In this document: positions 9,968 to 17,302 of the stretch, piece after piece | Layout of the letters: the number at the start of each line of letters is the position of its first letter | Position numbering within the stretch: position 1 is the first letter of the stretch | Origin: Actinomycetes bacterium | GTDB lineage: Bacteria; Actinomycetota; Acidimicrobiia; Acidimicrobiales; Ilumatobacteraceae | Assembly: GCA_021414085.1 (NCBI GenBank) | Contig: JAIOPC010000007.1 | Coordinates: 62,001 to 126,000, forward strand | Direction: 5' to 3' | DNA: 64,000 nucleotides | Translations under genes and position numbers: made by a program | The notes under the pieces: generated by a model | The model's input: the letters and a program-made list of their open reading frames with translations, nothing else | Database searches by the model: none | What the model was told of the DNA's origin: nothing

Positions 9968-10024
9968 TCTCCTCCCCTGCGGTTAAGTGGCGCAGGCACC
10001 CGGCGCCGAGGCGACCGCAGGAGG
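9968..10024 (-). promoter_or_regulatory. rpsB leader hairpin covering the Shine-Dalgarno
   Basis: In the mRNA sense, CCTC-CTGCGGT (10014-10024) can pair with ACCGCAG-GG-GAGG (9971-9983): a 7-bp perfect stem, a 2-nt bulge and 4 more pairs. The GAGG strand is the rpsB ribosome-binding site. The loop of about 30 nt is GC-rich and could fold further. Such an arrangement would allow S2 feedback or growth control of the operon; the function is inferred. Confidence 0.55.
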
Positions 10025-10100
10025 GCACTTGCGTGTGTAGTGGATTTTTCGGGCCTACCGGTGTGGCTGACCGTCGTCAGATGCTATCGGCCGTATGCCG

Positions 10101-10730
10101 TCAGAGCGTCAGTTGTCCGCGCAGGATGCTGCGGCCGGAGTGGGTCGGCTCACCGTCGGTGGGTTCGATGGAAATGTCGACCACCGGAAAGGCGGCGGGG
10201 TTGACGTGGTCGGGCAACGGGTAGCGCCCGCTGCCATGGAGTGGCCCGAGCGAATACATGCTGTCGACATTGGTGTCGATGATCCAGAGTTCGAGAAACC
10301 CGTCTTCGGTGGGCGGCAGGTCGGCCACGTCGACGTCGAGCGCGAAGTGGCCATCGGCGAGGCGCACGAGCGTGGCATCGCCATGGCTGGCCACGCCCTC
10401 CGCCGCCAAACCACTATTGCTGAGCGGTATCTGAGCCAGTTGATCGGCCCCGCCGGTATCTCGGGCGACCGACCAGACGCCCACCGCGATCAGCAGTGAA
10501 GCGGCGGCGCCGACCACGACAGGCCACCGGCGACGCAGGAACGCCACCGAGCCGGAGGGCTTGCTTTCCACACGCAACGCCGGATCGCCGGCAGCGACTA
10601 ACGCCTCGATGCCAGCCCACAGTCCGGCGGGTGGTTCGTCGAAGTGCGTATCGCTGACCGAAAGGGTGCGTGCGAGAGCTGCGAGTTCCGCTGCGCCGGG
10701 AGCGAATTCGTCGGTCATGTCATCGTTCAT
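10101..10730 (-). CDS. rskA: Anti-sigma-K factor RskA-like membrane protein
   Basis: This 209-residue protein is the probable anti-sigma factor of the sigma gene it overlaps. Residues 1-60 form the cytoplasmic sigma-binding part without an obvious zinc motif. A single membrane helix follows at about 70-87 (VVVGAAASLLIAVGVW), then an extracytoplasmic domain of the RskA type (GHFALDVDVADLPPTEDGFLEL and the C-terminal SGRSILRGQLTL). The ATG at 10730 overlaps the sigma-factor stop as ATGA. A second ATG lies 4 codons downstream. In mycobacteria RskA is released by site-2 proteolysis, and an rseP gene is present at 2.9 kb. Confidence 0.88.
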   Translation of the reverse strand: MNDDMTDEFAPGAAELAALARTLSVSDTHFDEPPAGLWAGIEALVAAGDPALRVESKPSGSVAFLRRRWPVVVGAAASLLIAVGVWSVARDTGGADQLAQIPLSNSGLAAEGVASHGDATLVRLADGHFALDVDVADLPPTEDGFLELWIIDTNVDSMYSLGPLHGSGRYPLPDHVNPAAFPVVDISIEPTDGEPTHSGRSILRGQLTL

Positions 10731-11326
10731 GCTGCTCCCTCCAGTTGGCGACGCAGGCGAGCGAGTCCTCGGCGGATATCACTCTTGACAGTACCGATCG
10801 GCAAGTCACAGCGTTCGGCTATCTCTGGGTGGGTCAGGTCCTCAAAGAAGGCGAGCTCGATCAACTTCTTCGAACGGGTGGGCAGTTGCGCCATCGCATC
10901 AACCAGCAGCAGCCGATCGGCGAGGTGCTCGACCTCGGTCGGCGCCAGTGGTGTGGCGCCGACCGAAGAAGAGTTGGGGGGAATTTGCGAGCTGAGGTTC
11001 GGCTGCACAAGCTGCGGACGCCGGCCGCTGGCACGAATGTGGTCGAGGATCTTGTTGCGGGTGATCCCCACCAGCCAGCCAGCGAGAGTGCCCCGGCTGG
11101 GGTCGTACTGCCCTCGGGCGAACCATGCCGAGGCGAACACCTCCTGGGAGATGTCACCCGCCACGTCGGCCCCGAGGCTTCGGCGGCAGAGGGTGTAGAC
11201 CAGCGCACCGTGAGCGTCGTAGGCGCGGCGCAAGGCGTCGGCTTCGCCCGAGACAAAACTCGCCTCGAGATCCTCAACTGCGTATACGTCGCTCACGGTT
11301 ACAGCTTGGCGGCCGAAACGGCTCAT
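10727..11326 (-). CDS. sigK: ECF RNA polymerase sigma factor, SigK-like
   Basis: This is a 199-residue two-domain ECF sigma factor. Region 2 includes AYDAHGALVYTLCRRSLG and DISQEVFASAW, then WLVGITRNKILDHIR. Region 4 contains LPTRSKKLIELAFFEDLTHPEIAE and the recognition helix LPIGTVKSDIRRGLARLRR. Assignment to the SigK type rests on the adjacent RskA-type anti-sigma factor and the fasciclin gene, as in the mycobacterial sigK-rskA-mpt70/mpt83 locus. Both ends overlap neighbours by 4 bp (ATGA at 11323-11326 and 10727-10730), so fasciclin, sigma and anti-sigma are translationally coupled. Confidence 0.92.
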   Translation of the reverse strand: MSRFGRQAVTVSDVYAVEDLEASFVSGEADALRRAYDAHGALVYTLCRRSLGADVAGDISQEVFASAWFARGQYDPSRGTLAGWLVGITRNKILDHIRASGRRPQLVQPNLSSQIPPNSSSVGATPLAPTEVEHLADRLLLVDAMAQLPTRSKKLIELAFFEDLTHPEIAERCDLPIGTVKSDIRRGLARLRRQLEGAA

Positions 11327-12342
11327 TGTGACGGCGGCAGCAGAACCTTGTCGATCACGTGGATCACACCGTTGCTGGCGATGATGTCCGCCGTGACGAC
11401 CGTGGTGTCGCCATTCAGCTTGACCGAGCCATCCACAACCGTGATCGCGATCTCAGCGCCGTTCAGCGTTGCGGCTGACTGACCGTCGAGTGCGACTGCG
11501 TCGGCGGCAAGCACCTTGCCATCGATCACGTGATAGGTGAGGATCGAAGTGAGCAGTGCCGTATCGGCGAACAGTGCCTCCTTGGTGATGCCCAACGCCG
11601 TCAGCGCCGCGACGAACGCATCGTCGGTGGGAGCGAACACCGTGAACGGGCCTTCGGCCTTCAACGCGTCGACGAGGCCAGCGGCACCAAGTGCCTCAGC
11701 GAGGATGGTGAAGTTGCCAGCGGCAACAGCCGTGTCGACGATGTCCATCGCACCCATCGCGCCCTCGTCGGACGCGGGCGGGAGCAGCACTTTGTCGATC
11801 ACATGGATGACGCCATTGCTGGCAAGGATGTCGGCTGACACGACCGTGGTGTCGCCGTTCAGCTTGACCGAACCATCCACGACCGTGATCGCGATCTCGG
11901 CGCCGTTGAGCGTCGCGGCCGACTGACCGTCGAGAGCAATCGCGTCAGCAGCAAGCACCTTGCCGGCGATCACGTGATAAGTGAGCACCGAGGTGAGCAG
12001 TTCAGTGTCGGCGAAGAGCTCCTCTTTGGTCATGCCCAGCGCATCAAGCGCAGCGACGAAGGCTTCATCGGTGGGCGCGAACACTGTGAACGGGCCTTCG
12101 GCCTTCAGGGCGTCGACGAGGCCAGCGGCACCAAGTGCCTCGGCAAGGACAGTGAAGTCTCCAGCAGCGACTGCTGTGTCGACGATGTCCATCGTGGCCG
12201 CTACTTCCGTGGTAGAAGCGGCGGTTGTGTCGGCCGCCTCGGTGGTAGCGGTGCTCGACTTGTCGTCGCCGCACGCGGTGGCGAGCATGCCGAGGGCCAC
12301 CAGGCCGCCGACGAAACTCAGGGACTTACGGGACTTCTTCAT
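11323..12342 (-). CDS. Tandem fasciclin (FAS1) domain lipoprotein
   Basis: This 339-residue exported lipoprotein starts with MKKSRKSLSFVGGLVALGML and has a lipobox ending at LATAC (Cys about residue 24). A Thr/Ala-rich linker and two FAS1 domains follow. Each domain carries the H1 motif FTVFAPTDEAF/DDAF, the YHVI segment, and the H2-like GVIHVIDKVLLPP. FAS1 domains mediate adhesion and protein-protein contacts; mycobacterial MPT70 and MPT83 are the best-known relatives under SigK control. The gene is first in the operon with sigK and rskA. An alternative start 11 codons upstream is not needed for the signal peptide. Confidence 0.92.
   Translation of the reverse strand: MKKSRKSLSFVGGLVALGMLATACGDDKSSTATTEAADTTAASTTEVAATMDIVDTAVAAGDFTVLAEALGAAGLVDALKAEGPFTVFAPTDEAFVAALDALGMTKEELFADTELLTSVLTYHVIAGKVLAADAIALDGQSAATLNGAEIAITVVDGSVKLNGDTTVVSADILASNGVIHVIDKVLLPPASDEGAMGAMDIVDTAVAAGNFTILAEALGAAGLVDALKAEGPFTVFAPTDDAFVAALTALGITKEALFADTALLTSILTYHVIDGKVLAADAVALDGQSAATLNGAEIAITVVDGSVKLNGDTTVVTADIIASNGVIHVIDKVLLPPSQ
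11331..12192 (-). repeat. Direct repeat of the FAS1 domain coding unit, 444-bp period
   Basis: The two FAS1 domains are encoded by near-identical DNA offset by 444 bp (148 codons), with long exactly matching stretches. This indicates recent duplication or ongoing gene conversion within the gene. Confidence 0.8.
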
Positions 12343-12380
12343 GTTGGGGGTCTCCTTGGATTCTTGGGGGAACACCCGGT

Positions 12381-12408
12381 ACTACGCCGACCGTCGCCCG
12401 TTGGATGC
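12381..12408 (-). promoter_or_regulatory. Candidate ECF (SigK-type) promoter of the FAS1-sigK-rskA operon
   Basis: Upstream of the fasciclin start, on the minus strand, GCATCC (12403-12408) is followed after 16 bp by CGTAGT (12381-12386), about 40 bp from the ATG. This bipartite layout with a -35 containing CATCC resembles promoters of the SigK group, which would make the operon self-activating. It is a motif call by eye only. Confidence 0.45.
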
Positions 12409-12434
12409 AGCGACTCCAAGAAACCTCCAAAACG

Positions 12435-12914
12435 TCATTCGTCGTCTTGCGCTGCAGGGCAGGTCAGCGTCGGTGGTGGCCCGGCGCGGGTGGGAGTTCC
12501 GTCGACCGGGATCAGGCGAGGTCGGCCGACCCAGTGGCCGAGCAAGCCCGTTGGATCGATCGGTTGGCCCTCCGGATCGCGCAGCCCGAAGTAGAGCCGC
12601 GCTGAGGAGTAGCCCACTACCTGGCCAGCGGCGACCCGATCGCCCATGCCGACCGAGCGGGTCAGCAGCATTCCGTACGTGGCACGCGACCCATCGCCTT
12701 GCGCAACCACCACGTAGAGCGTGCCCGCGACCCGGCCAGCGAACGACACCACCCCTCCGACTACGGCGTGCACCGCGACGGCGACCGGCGGGTGATACTC
12801 CACGCCGCGATGACCCGGGCAGTAGTCGCATTCAGGACGCGCGAACCCGATAGCGATTGGGACATCAACCGGCGGCGTGAAGCACGCGGCCGCCACCAAG
12901 AGGCTGGCGATCAT
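12435..12914 (-). CDS. Secreted LytM/M23-like protein, degenerate active site
   Basis: This 159-residue protein has a short hydrophobic N-terminus (MIASLLVAAACFTPP; the Cys may be a lipobox, but this is uncertain) and an M23-like beta domain. The family segment GHRGVEY is present. The later catalytic His-x-His is missing: where TYAHLS would be expected it reads TYGMLLT, and where PHLHFEV is usual it reads ARLYFGLR. It is probably a non-catalytic LytM scaffold or regulator of cell-wall hydrolases. It lies between whiG and rpsB, the position an M23 gene holds in Streptomyces. The ATG at 12914 is the best start. Confidence 0.75.
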   Translation of the reverse strand: MIASLLVAAACFTPPVDVPIAIGFARPECDYCPGHRGVEYHPPVAVAVHAVVGGVVSFAGRVAGTLYVVVAQGDGSRATYGMLLTRSVGMGDRVAAGQVVGYSSARLYFGLRDPEGQPIDPTGLLGHWVGRPRLIPVDGTPTRAGPPPTLTCPAAQDDE

Positions 12915-12942
12915 GCGCCGACCCGCTCGCGAACGTGCCTGG

Positions 12943-13695
12943 TTAGGTGACCCCGGCAGCGGACAGGCGCGCACGCAGATGCAGCACAGCTTTGGTGTGA
13001 ATCTGCGAAACGCGACTTTCGGTGACACCCAAGACCGTGCCAATTTCGGCGAGCGTGAGGCTCTCGTCGTAATACAGCGAAAGCACCAACTTCTCGCGAT
13101 CTGGCAACCGACGAACCTCGCCCTTCACCAGTCGGCGCACTTCGCCATCTTCGACCTGCATCGCGGGCGAGTCGGGCACGTCGCCTGTCAGCGCGCGCGG
13201 CTCGGCACCTGCGACCAACGCACGATCGAGCGGGCCAACCGTGGTGGAGGCGATCGCGGCCAACCACTTTTGGAACTCTGCTGGCGACAACTTGAGGTGC
13301 GTCGACAGTTCCTCGTCGGTAGGCGCGCGGCCGTGCCGACCTTCGAGTTCCTGAAATGCAGATTCCACTTCGCGGGCGCGGCTGCGAACCGAGCGCGGCA
13401 CCCAGTCGAGCGACCGCAAACCATCGAACACTGCGCCACGAATGCGCGGCACCGCGAACGTTTCGAACTTGACGCCGCGCTCTGGGTCGAAGCGCTCGAC
13501 GGCGTCGATGAGACCGAACACGCCGGCACTGACCAAGTCGCCCGGATCGACGCTGTTGGGAAGGCCGGCGCCAACACGGCCAGCGACGAACTTCACCAAC
13601 GGCGAGTAGTGCACGATGAGGCGATCGCGCGCGATCGGATCCTTGCTGTCGAACCAGCTTTGCCAGCAATGATCGAGGTCGAGTTCGCGTCTCAT
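12943..13695 (-). CDS. whiG: WhiG/FliA-family RNA polymerase sigma factor
   Basis: This is a 250-residue group 3 sigma factor of the FliA/WhiG class. Region 2 is [20 protein letters not shown] and [19 protein letters not shown]; region 3 contains [19 protein letters not shown]; region 4 is [23 protein letters not shown] with the helix-turn-helix [18 protein letters not shown]. The ATG at 13695 overlaps the xerC stop (ATGA). In Streptomyces WhiG commits aerial hyphae to sporulation, and in motile bacteria FliA drives flagellar genes. No flagellar or sporulation gene is visible here, so its regulon is open. Confidence 0.92.
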   Translation of the reverse strand: MRRELDLDHCWQSWFDSKDPIARDRLIVHYSPLVKFVAGRVGAGLPNSVDPGDLVSAGVFGLIDAVERFDPERGVKFETFAVPRIRGAVFDGLRSLDWVPRSVRSRAREVESAFQELEGRHGRAPTDEELSTHLKLSPAEFQKWLAAIASTTVGPLDRALVAGAEPRALTGDVPDSPAMQVEDGEVRRLVKGEVRRLPDREKLVLSLYYDESLTLAEIGTVLGVTESRVSQIHTKAVLHLRARLSAAGVT

Positions 13696-14621
13696 GCTCG
13701 AGGGTGCGCTTCTGCGTAAACCTCGCGGAGGCGATGGTTGCTGATGTGCGTGTAGCGCTGTGTGGTGGCCACGTCGGCGTGGCCCAGCAGCTCCTGCACA
13801 GCGCGAAGGTCGGCACCACCGTCGAGCAGGTGGGTCGCGAAGCTGTGACGCAGCGCGTGCGGATGCGTGGGACGCGCGGAACGACGATCGATGATGCGGC
13901 GCACGTCGCGCGGCGAAAGGCGCGCACCACGTTCGTTGCCGAACAACGCCGCACCAGCCTCCACCGAGACGACTTCCGTACGAACTGCAAGCCACGCGCG
14001 TAACGCGGCGACGGCAGGAGCGCTGAGCGGTACGCGACGTTCTTTCGAACCCTTGCCCCACACCGACACGGCACCGCCAGCAAGGTCAAGCGAGTCGAGA
14101 TCCAGGCCGCACAACTCGCCCACGCGAACACCGCTGCCGTAGAGAACTTCCAACGCGGCATCGTCGCGCAAACGGCGCCAATGCGGCTCGCCGTCGGGGC
14201 TTGCGCCATCGAGCAGCACGGAGATATCGGTGTGGTCGAGCACCCTTGGCAGCCGACCGTCGCCATTGGGCGAACGAAGCGCTGTGCTCGGGTCGACCGC
14301 CAGCACACCCTCGCGACGCAGATACCCAAAGTAGCGACGCAACGTCGACACCTTGCGAGCAACGCTGCGCTTCGCGAACTTGCGAGTGGTGAGCATCGCC
14401 ACGTAACGGCGCAGCACAGTGCGATCAACCTGAGCGGGCAGGATCGCCGATGACGAATCGGCAGCCGCCAGCTCGTCGAGCCAGCTGATGAAGCCCTCAA
14501 CGTCGCTGCGGTACGCGGCCACGGTGTTGTCGGCGCTGTTGGTAAGCGACGCGACGAAGCCATCGAGATGCCACGACTCGACCACATCCGGGGTCGCGGA
14601 GAAAGACGGGTGCGTCGGCAT
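13692..14621 (-). CDS. xerC: Tyrosine recombinase XerC
   Basis: The product is 309 residues from ATG 14621 ([17 protein letters not shown]). The N-terminal SAM-like domain is followed by the catalytic domain with Arg in SGVRVGEL, the HxxR box in [12 protein letters not shown], the second His in [14 protein letters not shown], and the terminal region containing the catalytic Tyr. XerC resolves chromosome dimers at dif. It lies in the dprA-xerC-whiG run and overlaps whiG by 4 bp. It is a housekeeping recombinase, not a sign of an integrated element. Confidence 0.94.
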   Translation of the reverse strand: MPTHPSFSATPDVVESWHLDGFVASLTNSADNTVAAYRSDVEGFISWLDELAAADSSSAILPAQVDRTVLRRYVAMLTTRKFAKRSVARKVSTLRRYFGYLRREGVLAVDPSTALRSPNGDGRLPRVLDHTDISVLLDGASPDGEPHWRRLRDDAALEVLYGSGVRVGELCGLDLDSLDLAGGAVSVWGKGSKERRVPLSAPAVAALRAWLAVRTEVVSVEAGAALFGNERGARLSPRDVRRIIDRRSARPTHPHALRHSFATHLLDGGADLRAVQELLGHADVATTQRYTHISNHRLREVYAEAHPRA

Positions 14622-14646
14622 CGGCCCACAGGGTATTCGGTAAACG

Positions 14647-15786
14647 TCATCGGAACGGGGAACCCGTCCGCTCGAACCATCCGTCGGCCTGTGCAACCCA
14701 GCCGTTTGCCTCCAACCGCGCCAAGCACATGGCTGCGTCGACCAAGCTGAGACCTGCCAACAGAGCAACGCCATCAATCGTTCGCGCATCGTCGGCGATG
14801 ACTCGGTACACGGCGAGATCGACGCCCCGCGGGCGCGGACGTAGGTCGGCGGCCATCACAGCGGAGCGGTCGTTTTGGTACGAGAGCGCGATCAGAACGT
14901 CGTCGACGCCCAAGACCGGCGTTGCGCCGTCGCAAATCAGCCGGTTGGTGCCAGCGGACGACCGCCGATCGACAGGTCCCGGCACTGCCATCACCGGGAT
15001 TGAGCGATCGATCGCTTCGCTGGCGGTGATCAGCGAACCACCGCGCTCGCGTGATTCGACAACGATCACCAACTCCGAAAGTGCGGCCACGATGCGGTTG
15101 CGCAACGGAAAGCGATGAGCTTCGGGCGGGGTGCCGGGCGGCGATTCGCTGAGCAGCAGACCCGACTCGCCCACCGCTGCCCAGAGATCCGCATGCTCGC
15201 GGGGGTAGATCACGTCGTGCCCGCTGGCAACGATGGCAATCGGTCTGCCCACGCTGTCGCTGTCGGTGGCCGCCGCGAGCACGCCGCGATGGGCGTAGCC
15301 GTCAACACCGCGCGCGAGTCCGGACAGCACGTGGACGCCAGCGGCGGCAAGCCCGTGGCCGAGCAACCGGGCAGTAGCCCGGCCCGCTGCCGTCGCGTTG
15401 CGCGTGCCGACAATGCCCACTCGGCGACCCTCCAGCAGCGCGAGATCGCCACGCGCAAACAACACCGGCGGCGGTAGGCGATCGTCGAGCAGACCAGCCG
15501 GGTAGCGCGGATGGCCCAGCACCAGCACCTCTAACCCAAGGTCGCCGCACTGCTGCCAAACGCGTTCGGGCGGCCGCTCGGCCGCGCAGCGCCGCCAACT
15601 CGCGCGAACCGGCGGGTTTGCGGCCAGCACCTGGGCGATCAAACCGACTGCCGGGTGTTCCCCCAGCACCACTGCCCACGCTTCTTCCGGCTCGTGGTGG
15701 CGCAGCAGCGCGGACAAGCGGTGGATGTTCATGTTGCGGAAGCCAGCGAGCGCGGCGACGTACGCATGCGGTGGCAGATCTGTCAT
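14647..15786 (-). CDS. dprA: DNA-processing protein DprA
   Basis: DprA (Smf) binds incoming single-stranded DNA and loads RecA during natural transformation. The 379-residue protein has an N-terminal helical segment, then the Rossmann-like core with [34 protein letters not shown] and the later SGHDVIYP and [12 protein letters not shown]-terminal winged-helix-like domain (about residues 310-379) follows. Its ATG overlaps the comM stop (ATGA at 15783-15786), so comM and dprA are coupled. Confidence 0.95.
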   Translation of the reverse strand: MTDLPPHAYVAALAGFRNMNIHRLSALLRHHEPEEAWAVVLGEHPAVGLIAQVLAANPPVRASWRRCAAERPPERVWQQCGDLGLEVLVLGHPRYPAGLLDDRLPPPVLFARGDLALLEGRRVGIVGTRNATAAGRATARLLGHGLAAAGVHVLSGLARGVDGYAHRGVLAAATDSDSVGRPIAIVASGHDVIYPREHADLWAAVGESGLLLSESPPGTPPEAHRFPLRNRIVAALSELVIVVESRERGGSLITASEAIDRSIPVMAVPGPVDRRSSAGTNRLICDGATPVLGVDDVLIALSYQNDRSAVMAADLRPRPRGVDLAVYRVIADDARTIDGVALLAGLSLVDAAMCLARLEANGWVAQADGWFERTGSPFR

Positions 15787-17252
15787 GCCACACGCTCACG
15801 CGACGACACACTGAGCCGCACTCGCAGGTTCAGCGCAACGACAACGTGTTCATCGAGCACCAAGTCGTGTTCACCCTGCAGATCAGCAATGGTGCGCGCG
15901 ACGCGGCGAATGCGGTGGTAGCCGCGGCCGGTGAGCAGGTCGCGCTCCAGTTGAGTGCGCAGCCGAGCACGCGCGGCCGGATGCAGCGGCGCGAGTTCGT
16001 CGAGACGATCAGGCGGGATGTTCGCGTTCAGTGTTCCTGCTCGATCCATTGCAAGCGCGCGGGCATTCGCAACGCGCGCGGCAACCAGCACGGTCGGTTC
16101 GCCGCCGCCGCTCGCCAGCAAGTCGTCGACGTCGGGTCGTGCGACACCGACGCGCAAATCGAAGCGATCGAGCAACGGGCCCGACAATCTGCGCAGGTAG
16201 CGCAACCGAGCAACCTCGTCGCATTCGCACGTTCCGGGTGGGCCACCACCGCATGGGCACGGATTTGTCGCGGCGACGAGTAGGAACTTGGCCGGCAGCG
16301 CGGCCGACGCCCGTGCGCGTGCGAGGCGAATGACGCCCTCTTCCAACGGTTGCCGCATGCCATCGAGCACCACTGGGCCGAACTCGCCAAGTTCATCGAG
16401 AAACAGCACGCCACCATGGGCGAGCGAAATCTCGCCCGGGCGCAAACCCACGCTGCCACCACCGACGAGCGCAACCATCGAGCTGCTGTGATGTGGCGCT
16501 CGAAACGGCGCGCGGCGCACCATGCCACCCAAGGGCAAGCGCACACCTGCGGCCGAGTGAATCATCGTCGCCGCCAACGAGACCTCGGGAGTGAGTTGCG
16601 GCAGCAACCCGGGAATGCGTTGCGCCAACATCGTCTTGCCGGAGCCGGGCGGGCCAACGAGCAGAAGGTGATGAGCACCCGCGGCCGCAACCTCAAGCCC
16701 AAGGCGCGCCGCTGCCTGCCCGCGCACATCGGCCAGGTCGGGCGGCGGTGGTTCATCGTCGACGAACTCGCCCGCGGGCGGCCGCGGCCACGGTGCCTCC
16801 GCGTTGAGTGCATCGACCACTTCGCGCAAACTGCCGGCAACGCGAACACGTTCGCCGTTCACACCCTGTGCTTCGCGGAAACTCGCGACGGGCACCACGG
16901 CGACTACGTCTGGCATCGCGGCAACCATTGGTGCCACCCCGGAGACCGCGCGCAGGCTGCCATCGAGCCCCAGCTCAGCAAGGAACCCGAAGCCTTCCAA
17001 CTGCTCGACCGGCAGCTGTCCGTTCGCCGCCAGCAACCCAACCGCGATCGCGAGGTCGAGCCCTGACCCACCCTTGCGTTGGCTGGACGGCGCAAGGTTG
17101 ACGACGATCTTGCAGTTGGGCCATTGGAGTCCGCACGAAAGCAGCGCGGCTCGCACGCGATCTCGGGACTCGCGACACGCGGCATCGGGGAGGCCCACGA
17201 TCAAGAAGCCCGGCAGTCCGGTGGACGCAACATACAGGCGCGTCAACGGCAC
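15783..17252 (-). CDS. comM: ComM-like AAA+ ATPase lacking the normal N-terminus
   Basis: ComM (YifB/MgsA family) is a helicase that extends D-loops during natural transformation. The 489-residue product has the Lon-like N-domain (GLPGFLIVGLPDAACRESRD), then the ATPase with Walker A GPPGSGKTM, Walker B VLFLDELGEF and the C-terminal domain. The usual first part, about 15-20 residues ahead of GLPGF, is absent: only VPLTRLYVAST precedes it and an in-frame TGA lies three codons before the GTG start. The break coincides with the edge of the secreted-protein island, and the 5' end of this gene is duplicated at 23.9 kb. The protein may be impaired. Confidence 0.88.
   Translation of the reverse strand: MPLTRLYVASTGLPGFLIVGLPDAACRESRDRVRAALLSCGLQWPNCKIVVNLAPSSQRKGGSGLDLAIAVGLLAANGQLPVEQLEGFGFLAELGLDGSLRAVSGVAPMVAAMPDVVAVVPVASFREAQGVNGERVRVAGSLREVVDALNAEAPWPRPPAGEFVDDEPPPPDLADVRGQAAARLGLEVAAAGAHHLLLVGPPGSGKTMLAQRIPGLLPQLTPEVSLAATMIHSAAGVRLPLGGMVRRAPFRAPHHSSSMVALVGGGSVGLRPGEISLAHGGVLFLDELGEFGPVVLDGMRQPLEEGVIRLARARASAALPAKFLLVAATNPCPCGGGPPGTCECDEVARLRYLRRLSGPLLDRFDLRVGVARPDVDDLLASGGGEPTVLVAARVANARALAMDRAGTLNANIPPDRLDELAPLHPAARARLRTQLERDLLTGRGYHRIRRVARTIADLQGEHDLVLDEHVVVALNLRVRLSVSSRERVA
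17086..17227. repeat. 142-bp perfect duplication, copy A (5' part of comM)
   Basis: These bases are identical, base for base, to 23943-24084, in the same orientation and offset by 6857 bp. The segment codes for the start of ComM up to NLAPSS. On the comM 5' side both copies stop matching at the same place, just before the GLPGF motif. Together the copies bracket two secreted-protein genes. Confidence 0.95.
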
Positions 17253-17302
17253 GCAACCTCAGTCGTCACGAATTCGGCCCGGGCGTGCCCGACTGGGCGT
17301 CG

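Noticed and set aside
13692-14621. Tyrosine recombinase as evidence for an integrated mobile element
   Set aside because: It sits in the conserved dprA-xerC-whiG housekeeping context and matches XerC; no att sites or phage genes are nearby.
12911-14728. 605-codon minus-strand open frame across whiG and xerC
   Set aside because: Arg/Ser/Ala-rich translation with no family features; both real genes with full motifs lie in other frames.
17255-17302. Intrinsic terminator after the metzincin gene
   Set aside because: A GC-rich inverted repeat is present but has no T-run; I list it only as a shared 3' flank.
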